Under the pieces are notes generated by a model. The model searched no databases and was not told the DNA's origin. It saw nothing but the letters and a program-made list of their open reading frames with translations. Shown piece after piece: positions 40,804 through 51,592 of a DNA stretch of 64,000 nucleotides (position 1 is the stretch's first letter; the number at the start of each line of letters is the position of its first letter). The position numbers and the translations under genes were made by a program. This stretch comes from Undaria pinnatifida (taxonomy: Eukaryota > Sar > Phaeophyceae > Laminariales > Alariaceae), in the NCBI GenBank assembly GCA_012845835.1, contig JABAKD010000011.1:1644001-1708000 (forward strand), given 5' to 3'.

Positions 40804-41410
40804 CTGGAGGGCACACTGGCAGTTCGTTAGGAGAGAGGCAAAGTTAAGCGCGGGGGGGGGGGGGGGGCGGACGGAAATGTAAGACCAACAGCGTAGAGAC
40901 TCGATTGGCGTTTTATGGAGGGCTCACTGGAGAGGTTGGTTTGGTCCGAGTTTGGATGAGGTAAAAAAACAGGAAATATTAACCAGGGGGGGGGGGGGGA
41001 GGGGAGGGGGAGCGCAAAATATTAGTGCAGAACGCGATTGGCGGATGTTGGAGGGCACGTTGGTGGTTGGCTGGGTTAGGGTGCGGCAACAGGAACCGGA
41101 CAAAAAGAGGGGGGGGGGGGGGGGGAATGGAATTGTAAGACTAACAGCGTAGAAACTCGATTGGCCGTTGCTGGAGGTCTGCCTGACTCACTGAAGGTTG
41201 TTTGGGTACGGATTTCGGTGAGATGCCAAACAGAAAAGGCGAACAAGGGGTGGAGGGGGTGGAGGGGGGGGGGGGGGGGGGGGTGAAAATGGAAGACTGG
41301 AGGCGAAGACACTCGATTGCCGGTGGCTGCAAGGCACACTGGCGGTTGGTTGGGTCTGGATGGACTATCGAACAGGAAAGAGAACAATCAGGATCGAAAG
41401 TGGAAATCTA
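40790..41410 (-). repeat. tandem array covering a 3' splice site, with poly-G/C runs
   Basis: Five units of about 110-155 bp. On + each has CGATTGGCGGTTGCTGGAGG or a variant (40791, 40902, 41035, 41158, 41314) and most have a long G run. On - each unit ends in a C run, CCTCCAG-like acceptor and CAACCGCCAATCG, i.e. the border of the exon at 40803. Confidence 0.75.
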
Positions 41411-42950
41411 AGACTAACGGTATGCGAGGCTGTTGTTCGTGCATGAAAAAAAGCACGCCGTGCCGTCAGAAGGGAAAAAGGAAACACGGGAGGGGTGGGG
41501 GGGACTTTTTCTTACAACCCATACACAACACACAGCACATACAGCCCATATGTCCGCGTAAACCATGCACTTTTTTTTTGGCATGGTGTTCTCCGGCGGC
41601 CGAGGGTTTTTCCTCGCACTTTCGGCTGCGGGACAAGCAAGCGGGCTGGGGGTTATTACTATGCGTGTCTGGATCCTGGCTTTTTGTGTCAAGGGATTGT
41701 GTTTCGTCTCGCTGAGGCAATCATTGCGTAGAAAACCCCGCATTGTTTTTTGTTCTTTTTAAGTAATAATAACCCGTTCCGTGCGACATCAGTAATCTCT
41801 TGAACATCATACCTATCCGTTGCAACTAGCCCTGACTTCTGTTGTACACCTCGCACTGAACATGTAACACACCTCGCCTGACAAAATGCCTCCCTCCGCC
41901 CATCTACCAGGGAGATTGGCACCTACTACTGTACCAGGTAGCTACTATTTCTCGCGTAGTTGTGCTCCCCGCGGCGCACCTGAGAGGTAGTCGCACCGGG
42001 CAACCCACAGAGCAAGGCCCATACTACCGCCTGCCTCGTTTCGCCGAGCCGCGCAGGGCCCGTGCAAACCCACATGTTTATCGCTGTGACGGTGGAGACT
42101 TCTCCACATTATGTCTCTTCCCACTATGATGCTGTTCTACTGCATCACACATGCCCCCCCAAGCCCAGTACTACTTGTGGTAGTCACGGCACAACAGCAG
42201 CCGTGCTGTGATCTCCCCCCTTTGTGATAGTCACAGACGGTGCTTCTGTGTGCATGTGTATATTTGTGCACTCATGTGTGTACCATGTATGCGTGCGCGG
42301 AGTGTATGCTGTCACAATCAGTATACAGCAGCAGCATTAGCAGCAGTAGCAGCAGTACAACGCCCGCCGTGTTTCAAGCTCTTGCCTTTGTGCCATGTGT
42401 CACGGTGTATGTGTCTGTGGTTGAGGTCGAACCACGACAACATCTCCAAGTCCAACGCAACAATCGAACACGCATCGTCGCGCGGGGTCGTACCAGGTAT
42501 ACGCAGCATGCAGCAGTAGCAAAAGCAGCAGCTCATACAAGGTACATAGCATCGGAATGCCTGTGTTCACCATGTTAGGACTTGCGTCGACCCGGGGATA
42601 TCAAGCCAACCCCATCCCGAAGGGAAATCTTTTATTTTTTTCTTCTATCCTCCGGCGGATGGGTAAAAAAAAGCTTAAGCTCATGACAATTCCACGTATC
42701 GTGCACGTCGTGTGTCAATTGTTTTAACCCAATTGCATTCGCGATCCAGCTGGTTTTCTGGCGTGTCCTTCAGTTCCCGTGATAGCGATAGCGCGAGCTG
42801 TCCGTATCGGCAGTCCCCGTTACTACTCCGGCAGCGCAAGCTATGTATAGCATAGTACATGCAGCACATTCAGCACGCAACACTTACGACACAACCGACA
42901 CACGGTTTCGCCGCAAGTTTGATGGCCCCACCCAGTCCAGCGCCCAGCAC
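41411..42950. other. no confident gene
   Basis: 41560-41760 has partly open frames on both strands with no convincing exon. 42320-42360 has short CAG/AGC runs. 42640-42830 holds a copy of the hairpin-tailed retroposon in - orientation. Confidence 0.4.
42640..42780 (-). mobile_element. hairpin-tailed retroposon, copy
   Basis: On the - strand: ACACACGACGTGC, GAGCTTAAGC, then CCCATCCGCCGGAGGATA and an A-rich tail (GAAGAAAAAAATAAAAG). It extends further 5' than the copies at 54.7 and 59.4 kb. I did not find a target duplication. Confidence 0.6.
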
Positions 42951-43001
42951 TCACGGGAACATCTGGGCGAAGGAACTCGCGTGTATAAAATCGAAATCAC
43001 G
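42951..43001 (-). CDS. last exon of - strand gene (with 43121-43766)
   Basis: On the - strand TTTTTGTTTCAG|CGT, an excellent acceptor, opens RDFDFIHASSFAQMFP and TGA (42953-42951). It enters in phase 0, as the exon at 43121 leaves phase 0. The intron is 119 bp. Confidence 0.6.
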   Translation of the reverse strand, partial: RDFDFIHASSFAQMFP

Positions 43002-43120
43002 CTGAAACAAAAAGAAAACAAAAACAAAACCCATTCCAAACCCTCTCGATGTCGCCTATACAATATGATACTCGCAAGCGAAAGAACGAAAACAAACAAA
43101 AACCGCATACACTCGCTCAC

Positions 43121-43766
43121 CTCCACGAACAACGCCAGGTAGGACCGCACGAGGGGCTCGAAAAACGGCCAGGTCTGGTGCACGAGCATCCTCCCAAGCT
43201 CCTTCTGCTCCTCCGTCTCCAACGCCTTCGCCAGCACGCGCGCGGACAGCTTCACCAAGTCCTTCCTCCCGACAGCCGCGATCGAGTGAAAGCGCTTCCT
43301 CAGCTCCAACAAGAGCAAGTCCTGCGTCTCTCCGGTCATCCCCACCCCCTCCCCACCCAAATAAACAGCCTCCGTACCTCCGATAAACGCCCGCAACCCC
43401 TCCATCCGGGTCTCCAACCGTCTCCGAATCTCCGTACGGCAGCTCTGGAAAAGGTGCACGAGAACGCACTTAATGAGGGACGGCAGTTCTGGCTCCGAGA
43501 CACCCGCGCGAGAAGCGGCGCTCTGCACCCACTTAGCCGCGTTTGCGGAGGCTTCAAGGGCGTGCGCTTCCACCGCGCGCGGGGTCGGGAAAGCGCGCAT
43601 CGAGCCGCGAGCGCCGGGAGTTCCAAGAGAGCTGGGCGTATTCGTGCGTCGACCCAAGAAATTTTCGGCCGCCATTCGTCGCGACCGCTCTGAGTCGAGC
43701 AGTTGGCGCAGGCGCGTGATGTCGTCTGCCGCAACCGTGGAGGCTGGTGAAGGCGGTTCCACGAAC
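43121..43766 (-). CDS. large exon of an unrecognised - strand gene
   Basis: On the - strand TATTTTCAAG|G precedes about 215 codons ending at GTGGAG|GTGAGC (strong donor). It begins FVEPPSPASTVAADDITRLR and contains EPELPSLIKCVLVHLFQSCR and EEQKELGRMLVHQTWPFFEP. Largely helical, with Leu/Arg-rich segments, and a Ser/Thr/Pro patch near residues 40-60. No ATG opens it and its first bases fit an acceptor, so earlier exons must lie above 43766; I did not find them. GC-rich relative to flanks. It could be a regulatory or scaffold protein; no family recognised. Confidence 0.65.
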
Positions 43767-44085
43767 CTTGAAAATAAAGCGGCGGTGTTGAGAGGGGGGG
43801 GGGGGGGGAGGGATGGGGGGGGGTATCGATTGTCACGGACTGCTGTGGTCAGATCGTGCTCTTGTTACTGATGCGGAGCGCGCGAAACGAAAAACAGGGA
43901 TGCGAAGGACTATTGCGGAATTCCAGCTCTGGGTAGATACATTGCGCCGTCTGCACAAGTGACCACGAGCTTTGGCCTATCAGCTTGGGCTCGTTTGTCC
44001 AAGACGGATTACGTCTTTTGCTCTCGCCTCCACCCCTTCCACACGCCCTTCTTGAAAGAACGAGCATGGTGGGATAGTGAAAAAA

Positions 44086-44445
44086 AGATGGAAGCCGCCA
44101 CCGACCTCTGAACCAACCAAAAAAAAAACGAGCCACGTTTGCAAAGTCAACTTTACCTGGCGCGCTGCAGCAGCAACTCGCAGCGCAACTACTACAGCAG
44201 GCGTTTCGTCTTAGGCTTGCGGCGACGCCAAGGGTTAAAGCGTTCTTCAATCAACCAGCTGGACTTCTCGCTAAAACTGACACCTCATCGCTGAAAAAAC
44301 CGAGGCATAGGCATAGGAGAAGTTGGATTGTCGGAGTGGGGAGTGGGCTTGTGCCCAGCTTTCAAGCGGGGAGGCTGCCCTGCGCCCTTCTCTGCCCTGC
44401 CAACCCCTTTCCTGTCACAAAAACCATCCAACAGTTGTCAATTTG
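44086..44445 (+). other. two antisense coding candidates over the same stretch
   Basis: On + a frame without stops reads NQPKKKRATFAKSTLPGALQ, then QQLAAQLLQQAFRLRLAATP and onward to a TGA near 44445, but it has no start codon and only weak acceptors. On -, 44276-44192 reads SEKSSWLIEERFNPWRRRKP with a basic end and TAG. At most one is likely real; the sequence alone does not decide. Confidence 0.3.
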
Positions 44446-44571
44446 AACACTGTCCAAATAACCTAACTGCTGTATTTCCAATGCGTTATCTATGTTTTGT
44501 AGGTTGTGACCTGTGGTCGTCAGGGGGCCCCCGGGATGAAAATCCTCGGGTTTCCCATTCTTTGATTTGTG

Positions 44572-44661
44572 TTGACCCCTTTACAACTGGAAACCCGTTT
44601 TTAGAGACAACATTACTTGGATTTAGTGTAGGGAGGAGTTCGGGGACTCTAAAGGGGTTGA
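44572..44661 (-). repeat. TTAA-type MITE, TTGA-flanked copy
   Basis: Inverted relative to the 48188 copy: TTGACCCCTTTACAACTGG .. CTCTAAAGGGGTTGA. Both flanks read TTGA. Confidence 0.65.
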
Positions 44662-45174
44662 GGTACGGTCTCGAAAGGCCCGTAATTATCCGAATGGAGA
44701 TAATTTGGATGGGTTGCGTAAGATAAGGTTGGCGTTTTATATTCGGGATTGTCAGGAAATAGATCGGAGGCACGTGCGCCGGATCTCAGAAGCCATCCGG
44801 AGCTCTGGTGGAATCGAATAAAGCTACGTCTCTGCGAAGACTAAGAAAGTGAGCGCTCTCCGAGGACCTGCTCAATTGGCAGACCTGGAGGGGACACTCT
44901 GTGTCACCGCCCAATACTCTAACATTTGTATCTTGATGGTCCCAATAGACCACAGAGCTCATCCTTTTTACGAGGAGGAACCGGCACGGACACTGGTTGC
45001 GCCGGATGCACATTAGATGGGTGAAACGATCAGCATAGGGTGAAGAACACACACAGCTGGACCCAACGATCCAACACAATTTTCGGAGGGAGTTTTTCTG
45101 CCGGAAAACGTGAGCGGCAGCCATCGCAACTTGAAAAAAAAAAATACTACTACTGCTGTACCCAACACACATAA

Positions 45175-45255
45175 CCTCTTAAGAGCCCCAACCGCGCTAT
45201 GCTAATTCACAGTGATTTTTTTCCCAAAACGGGTTTCCAGTTGTAAAGGCGTTGA
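45175..45255 (+). repeat. TTAA-type MITE, degraded copy
   Basis: CTCTTAAGAGCCCC .. ACGGGTTTCCAGTTGTAAAG GCGTTGAA. Interior diverged. Confidence 0.5.
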
Positions 45256-45424
45256 AGGAGCTTTTCTGCCTACAAACAAATGGACGCCGTTGCAAAGGAG
45301 CTACATCCCTATACTACTGCAACCATCATCCAAGATCCATTAATCAAGAACCAATATCCATATCCAATATTCAAGAGCTAATATCCAAGATTCAACAATC
45401 ATTTTTTTTTCTTCTTTTTTTTTT

Positions 45425-45635
45425 CGCACACTTCTACTTCCCAGCTTCTGGACAAGCCGTGGTCACAGGTGTCCCTTCTCCTCCCCGGTTCTTGCCTTCA
45501 ATTTTTATCGCGCATAGGGTTCAGCAGTCCCACTGCTCGTCGATTGTTCATCGAGTGTTGCTAACTCACGCTCTCGCGCTTTCCGCAAGTCAAATTGTCC
45601 ACAAGAAAAAGTCCCAACGAATTTATACGAGTATG
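45425..45635 (+). repeat. 210-bp dispersed repeat
   Basis: Close copy of 32160-32375; both end in the same ATACGAGTATGC. Confidence 0.75.
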
Positions 45636-45720
45636 CACTAGGCGGGGCTCGAACTCACGAAATTGACCTATACCAGGCTCGAGGATAACCTGATACGCCA
45701 CCGGGGCGACCGGTACGGTT
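45635..45720 (-). repeat. tRNA-derived SINE-like head
   Basis: On the - strand CCGGTCGCCCCGGTGGCG and TATCAGGTTATCC (A-box region), then GTGAGTTCGAGCCCCGCC (B-box region). The acceptor ends do not pair. Related to 4530-4645. Confidence 0.55.
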
Positions 45721-48187
45721 ATAGCCTTCCAGGGCCTTGACGAACAAAAACGAACGGGAAAAAATCAATGATGGATACGGACACTATTGGGGAGACTTGG
45801 CGCTGCAAACAGGGCGAACTGGCTCTTACGTAATTACCGCTGAATGCACGTATTCACAACCCTTTCAACCACCGAAAAAACAAAAAGAAAATCACACAAA
45901 TTTCAAGTAGTTTTGCCCCAAAAAAAAGTGGACGCAATTCTAAACGGTCTGACGAACCTTTGGGACTTGGGAGGCGAGAAGGGAACAACACTACCAAAGA
46001 GTATCCCATCCCACACAATTCTCGAGCAATTTTCCCTAAAAATGTGGATACAGCTCAAGTTATTTTTTTATACGAGTAGGGAGTTCGCTATTAATAGTAC
46101 CCCTTACTCCTTTGAGGATCTCTGGGAGGACAACAGGAACGGCTGAAATACTGAATAAAATGCCCCTTGCTGAAAAATAATTTCAAGTAGCTTGTTCCCA
46201 GTAAAAAAACAAACGTGGATGCAGCAGTGCTAAAGCCTTTGGGACGTTCGGGACTTGAGAGCCCAAATGAGACGGAAAACGCTCAATACAACATCAGTCA
46301 AACACTTAAAATAGCGAGCCTGCGCTGCTAGATTAGGTTTGGAGGTGACAACATATAGTACCGGAACTACACTCCAAGGACTTGCACAACTCGCAAGGCA
46401 ACACAAACGGGGCACGCAGGGAAGCGGATACGTTCACCCGCACCCGGCCACAGCGGTGGTCTCTCTATGGTGCTGCTATGTACCAGCCGAACATACCGGC
46501 AGTATACTGTACGCCGCTACTACTCTGTACAGTACCGATAGATACTGGCACTTGAGTAGCTTTTTAAGCGGGTTCAAGTCGTGCCAAGCAAATTCACCGG
46601 CACTACGCCGAAAATAGGCAGTATTCCACGGGTACTCTAGGAAAACCCCCACTGTGCCCCTGAGCTCAGCAACAAGAGCCCGAGGTCAGCATCGCTGTAC
46701 ATTCCGGTATATAAACTCCTCCACGTCTACATCCCCGATCAGCATCGCTGTACATTCCGGTATATAAACTCCTCCACGTCTACATCCCCGACCTTAGCAG
46801 GAGCCCGGGGCCAGCATCACTGCATACCCAGGCTGGATAACAACCGCGAGGACATCTGTGGTCGTCAGGGAAAACCCTGGTTCCATGCGCGGGCCTTCTG
46901 GTGGATATGGGTGTGTTTGCACAAACGCGTGCAACGCATCGCTGGTGCTGCTGTGGAAAAAATCGCGCCCAGCGATCCCTCTGTCTCTGTCGCAGCGCTC
47001 GGAGTTATAGCAAACATGAACATGTTCGCAGTTTAATTGAATTACTTTTTTGTAAATGAATACCAGGTATATTTTTCAATACAATGCTCGGTGTATGTGT
47101 CCTTCACATTAAACTGATATTTCCACCCATTTACGCCCAGCGCAACCGTGTCCGTACCGATATAGCGAGGCGATTTGGCCATCATGCCATGCAACGCCAA
47201 CCGCAATGATACACGAGGGCAAAGCATATGCGCGATAGCGGTATACCTTTTTTTGGCGATTTTTTTTTCTGAATGACGGGGCTCCTCAACCTATTAATAC
47301 TATCGTCGGAAAAAAAAAATATTAGGACATTTTTTTGGATGATAATTTCCGTCGTGTACATAAGGTCATGGGGATGCTTTCGTCCGGTACGTAGCAGTTT
47401 TATTTTTCTCCGAAATCAGTTTTTGCCTCCGAAAGGTCTTAAGCTCCCAAATCGAGGGGTCGTGTTAGAAACAAAGTGGCGCAACTCTATCGTAGAACGC
47501 GTCTATGCAAGCCAATGCAAGCCAGCACACCAGACTACTTGCAAAAAAAAAAAAGAAAAAGAAAGCATAACAAGAGGAAAGGCCGTCGGGCGGGACAAGG
47601 GAAAATCGGGCACGCGAGGATGGAAGGGAGAGACCCCTACGTTTTTGGCGCCATCGGAAACTACTGTACAAACTCACGCATGGCAACGTCTCTCTTTTTT
47701 CTACATGTGTCACCCAGGGTGTTCACCGAGCTCGGGGCGCTTCAGCGATGCTGGCGCTATTTGCTAATCGGTCATCCACGCCCTCCTTAGACCATACCCG
47801 AAACATATCCCAGGATGAACCCCGACACCACATAGCCGACCCTACTCTATTCGTTGCGCGTCGACGGCTGGCCGATGCTATATACATCTTCAAAATAAAA
47901 GCTCGTACGGCACATCGCTCACCCCGGACAACAGTACGGCATAAAACGCAAAAGATAACACACAACCTGAAGCGGATCTCAGAGGCTGTCTGCCCCAAAC
48001 CCAGGGGACACCACACATGCACAACGCGAACGAAGGCTTTGGAAATACCTCGTTGATATTATATTTCCGTGCACGCATCCCACGGCGTTTGCTAGAGCTG
48101 TGAGTCGACACGACTTTTTTAGTAACCAACTAGGTATTAGTCGGGACTTGATAGTTAGTCGGTTCCCGGAGGTGCCGACTATCCGGC
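45721..48187. other. intergenic, no gene seen
   Basis: Two degraded MITE relatives (45890-45945, 46165-46235), a 53-bp tandem duplication (46687-46792), and a relative of the 27-kb tandem unit (about 47210-47500). The 47730-47800 stretch resembles 33020-33090. No exon with convincing borders. Confidence 0.4.
46687..46792 (+). repeat. 53-bp tandem duplication with TATATAA
   Basis: CAGCATCGCTGTACATTCCG and GTATATAAACTCCTCCACGT occur twice without change except the last base. A partial third start (CCAGCATCACTG) follows at about 46811. Confidence 0.85.
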
Positions 48188-48276
48188 TTAACCCCTTTAG
48201 AGCCCCAAAATCCCTCCCTATACTAACTTCAACTAAACTTGTTCCCAAAAAGAGTTTCCAGTTGTAAAAGCGTTAA
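48188..48276 (+). repeat. TTAA-flanked MITE-like element, clean copy
   Basis: TTAA-CCCCTTTAGAGCCCC .. GAGTTTCCAGTTGTAAAAGCG-TTAA, 89 bp. Imperfect terminal inverted repeats; TTAA on both sides recalls piggyBac-type target sites. Relatives at 6795-6890, 34437-34532, 44572-44661 and 45175-45255. Confidence 0.7.
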
Positions 48277-49259
48277 TGATTTTCCATACTTGTAGGAAGG
48301 ATTAGGTAATGCGGGATGCATTTCTTCTTTTTTTCGGCGGGCCCCCGTCGGCCGAGGGGCGCTGATTAGGCTCAATTCGCTCGCCGGGGTTAGGTCGGCA
48401 AGTCGGTTGCCCACCACCTGGCGTCGCCAGCCGACTTTCCGACTAAATTCAGTTAGTTGGCGAACATCGCTTACCGATTAGTTATTAGTCGCGAAAATCT
48501 TGCCGACTCACAGCTCTAGCGGTTTGTACTCTCTCCGTTGTAAACAAATATCAGCTTCGAAAAATCGTTCAAGGGACTGGGCAATCTTTTGCGTGTTTCA
48601 TTGTATGATACCCGGTACTGCGGTACATGGGGAGATTGGAGAGATCACGCTTCTCTAACTTTGGTTGTCGCCCCTTGACTCACAACATGGCTAACTGTGA
48701 AAAGGCTATTCGAATAGATCAGGGCTGTTAGGGCCATCACGGTGAGAGAGGAAGGCACTACTGCTGTCACAGCCCATACAGGGTCAGGGGGAAACAACAA
48801 CAGCTGTACCTGGTACTACTGTACAAGTGAACATTGAGCTGTTGAATAAAACTATACTTTGTTCGTTAGCTGAAAGATATTTGTAGGAGGGTCCCAATCT
48901 AACTAGTTGGTCGTTCACGAAAAGGCACAAGGTGTCTACCCGTACAGGTGCATAGGAAAGCCTCGCCGAACCACACTCATTCGGGGTCTCAAGAGTGACA
49001 CTGCCAGACCAGCGACCTACCCCGTACAAATAGAACAAAGAGAAACAATAGTTAACTGCGATAACTAAGTGACGCCTGGTACACGGGTTATGTCGCTGGC
49101 TGCTCTAAAGCTGCTCTGATGCGAGCGAGCGAGCGATGTAGCTACAAAGGTTGCAGTGTAGTGACGTTGACCCTCGGCCGGATTCAACCGCTCCAAGTAA
49201 AAAAGGTTCCCTGGGCGTCATCTCCAAAGGGGCCTCTCCTTCCTAGGAGCCGAGAAATT
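48277..49259. other. intergenic, nothing recognised
   Basis: No exon, RNA gene or known element. 48120-48190 and 48420-48510 contain repeated TTAGTCGG / CCGACTAA words that may pair with each other. Confidence 0.35.
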
Positions 49260-49269
49260 TAGAAGCTCG

Positions 49270-49645
49270 CACACCTCGGACAGATCATACAGAGCATACA
49301 GATCATACAGATCATACAGATAATCTATATCATCAACAGTACATCCTGTACCCACCGCTATGATATGTATTGCTGGATCTGTAGACATCGAGTACAGATC
49401 CAACCCAGGAAACTTGTGCTAGATCATACCGTACGGCTCCCACCGGGTAACATGAGCTAGGCTACACAGATCTTCCCGGAACTATCTAGATAATCAAGTA
49501 AGGATCGGTGATTTCTCAGGGGTGTGGAAACTTGCATTCGCTCGTACTATAAATACACACGCTTCAACACACGCGATCGAAGCATCACATCTAGCTTGCA
49601 AAGATGAGTTTCCATCAATTGTTCGATCTCACAGCTCAAGTGTAC
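49270..49645 (+). repeat. AGATCATAC run plus MSFDEIF-type repeat
   Basis: 49270-49335 is a short AGATCATAC tandem run with the same flank (GATCCAACCCAGGAAAC) as at 56.1 kb. 49560-49645 is a dispersed repeat copy with GCTTGCAAAGATGAGTTTCC and GATCTCACAGCT. Confidence 0.6.
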
Positions 49646-49679
49646 TTTCTATTCTTTCTAAATACACACCAGGTACTAT

Positions 49680-50890
49680 ACGAAGGACATTTACCAGATA
49701 TCGTCATTTTACCCCCGTCGTCGACGTGGTCTTCAACTGTCCGCCACAGAAAGAAGCGAAATATCCAACAACTCCGTAAGATCGTCGACGCAGGTTTCCA
49801 ACAAGATGCGATACGATATACAATACACAGAGGATGCTTTTTCACCTTCCCCGTCATCTTAAAATTTTTCGGCACAAAGAGACGAAATAACGAACACCAT
49901 ATGATCGCCGTCGTAGACCTTCCGGTACAAGACGCGATACGATATACCTGGTATACGCTATTAACCGGACGACACATGTTCACCCCCCCCCCCCCCCCCC
50001 CCCCTCCGTCATCAATTTGCCGGTACACAGAGACGCGAAATAACGAACACAACACGATCGCCGTCGTAGGTTTTCCGACAAGACGCGATGCGACTTACAT
50101 GATCAGCCGAAGGACACGTTTTTAACCCCCCCCTTCCCGATGTGGTCGCCAATTTTCCGGCCCAGAAAGACCCGAATAATAACGAACACCATGCGATCGC
50201 CGCCGTCAATCTTCCGGTAAAAGACGCGATACGATCGATACACAACATCAACCAGAGGACACATTTTTACCCCCCCCCCTCCCCGTTGTCACCCATTAGC
50301 CATCACAGCAAGACAAGATTCAACAAAATAACCAACACAAAACACGACTGCCGTCGTCGATTTTCCCACAAGACACGATATAAACACTAACCGGAAACGG
50401 AAGACTTTTTTTTTATTCCCCGTCCCCTCATCATCGATTCCCGTCGTCGATTTTTTTTTTTCCGGTACAGATATACTCATAAAACACATACACACAACAC
50501 GAACGCCGTCGTCGATTTTCCGAGGAGAAAAAACCGACACGATGTCGGAAGGGAATATTTTTAACCCCCGCCCTGTCGTCAACACGCAAAACAACAGACA
50601 CATAATGATCGCCGTCATCGATTTTCAGACAACAAAGACGCGACGTGCGCGCATACCGAAAGACACGAACACACCTCCTCCTGTCGTCGATTTTCCGGTA
50701 CAAAAAGTCGAAAAAAAAAAAACGAACAATATCATCGCCCTCATCGGTTTTCCCGCCAAGACACAAAATACATTATACCGGAAGAGTTTGGTTCTACCCT
50801 TCCCCGTTCGTCGATTTTCCGGTACAAAAAGACGCGAAACAACGACAAAACCCGAAAAATCCCCGTTACCCCCCGATCTATGGCCATGCA
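49680..50890 (+). repeat. satellite-like array, unit about 100-165 bp, 8 copies
   Basis: Each unit has GATCGCCGTCGTCGATTTTC, CCGGTACAAAAAGACGCGA, AACGAACAC and a C run. Copies are well diverged and the C runs vary (up to about 22 C). It ends at the CATGAAATGGGTACCCC module shared with 12.4, 17.7 and 18.06 kb. Confidence 0.75.
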
Positions 50891-50939
50891 TGAAATGGGT
50901 ACCCCCCCCCTCCCCCCCCCCCCTTGGTTGTTATTCCAA

Positions 50940-51158
50940 CAGGAAGGAGGCAAGATGAGCAAAAACAATGTATGTAATACTCCGGAGTATATGGAAACCA
51001 CCAAACATGCGCCCAAAATGGTGGAGGTAGGGGCATCTCTATTTCGAGTAGGAACGGGTCAGAAAACCCAACAATGTGGCCGCCCGGATCTACGGAGGGT
51101 AGTTTTTCACGCCATCTCATTGGCCGAGGGCTATGTGGTGGTCCGCAGATCGGAATAA
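50940..51158 (+). CDS. candidate exon, + strand, unrecognised
   Basis: A long C run and GTTATTCCAACAG|GAA precede 72 codons: KMSKNNVCNTPEYMETTKHA, then PKMVEVGASLFRVGTG, ending YVVVRRSE with two stops and AATAAAAAATG close after. It could be the last exon of a small gene or a repeat remnant. Confidence 0.3.
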   Translation, partial: QEGGKMSKNNVCNTPEYMETTKHAPKMVEVGASLFRVGTGQKTQQCGRPDLRRVVFHAISLAEGYVVVRRSE

Positions 51159-51348
51159 TAAAAAATGATGGAGCAGTTTAGTGGAAACTCCAGTAATAAA
51201 CTTATAAAAAAGATGTGACGTTTTACCTAGCTCCAAATTCCCCACCTCGAGTATAAATACCAACACTTACCATTATAGTGGACAAAAAATAGGACACCTC
51301 CCAATAAAATCTCACCCATATAGTATATTACGAGTACCAACAACGCAG

Positions 51349-51416
51349 CTTGCAAAGATGAGTATTGACCTGAAATTCGTCGAACTCACGGCTGACGTCC
51401 TTCAAAATTATTTATA
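51349..51416 (+). repeat. dispersed repeat with conserved peptide (MSIDLKFVELTADV)
   Basis: CGCAGCTTGCAAAGATGAG then a frame reading QLAKMSIDLKFVELTADVLQ to a TAA at 51414. Compare 35466-35553. Confidence 0.5.
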
Positions 51417-51474
51417 AAATTCATTTCCAAAATCGGCGCAGCCGCGTTTCTCGCCCATGTCTGGCCCGTTTTGG

Positions 51475-51540
51475 GCCAGGGTTGGGGTCAGGGTTAGGGT
51501 TAGGGCTAGGGCTAGGGTTAGGGGTTGGGTTGGGTCTACG
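51475..51540 (+). repeat. interstitial TTAGGG-like tract
   Basis: GGGTTAGGGTTAGGGCTAGG and variants, G-rich on +. Followed by GGTCTACGCCCGTACCT, which also follows the tracts at 7.7 and 7.87 kb, so tract and flank move as one repeat. Confidence 0.75.
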
Positions 51541-51592
51541 CCCGTACCTCTATCCGACCATGAAGTTCTTTTTGCTCGCAAACGCGAACAGC

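Noticed and set aside
49680..50890. Possible CRISPR-like array
   Set aside because: Units are diverged, spacers are not unique and of fixed length, no cas gene exists, and the DNA is eukaryotic.
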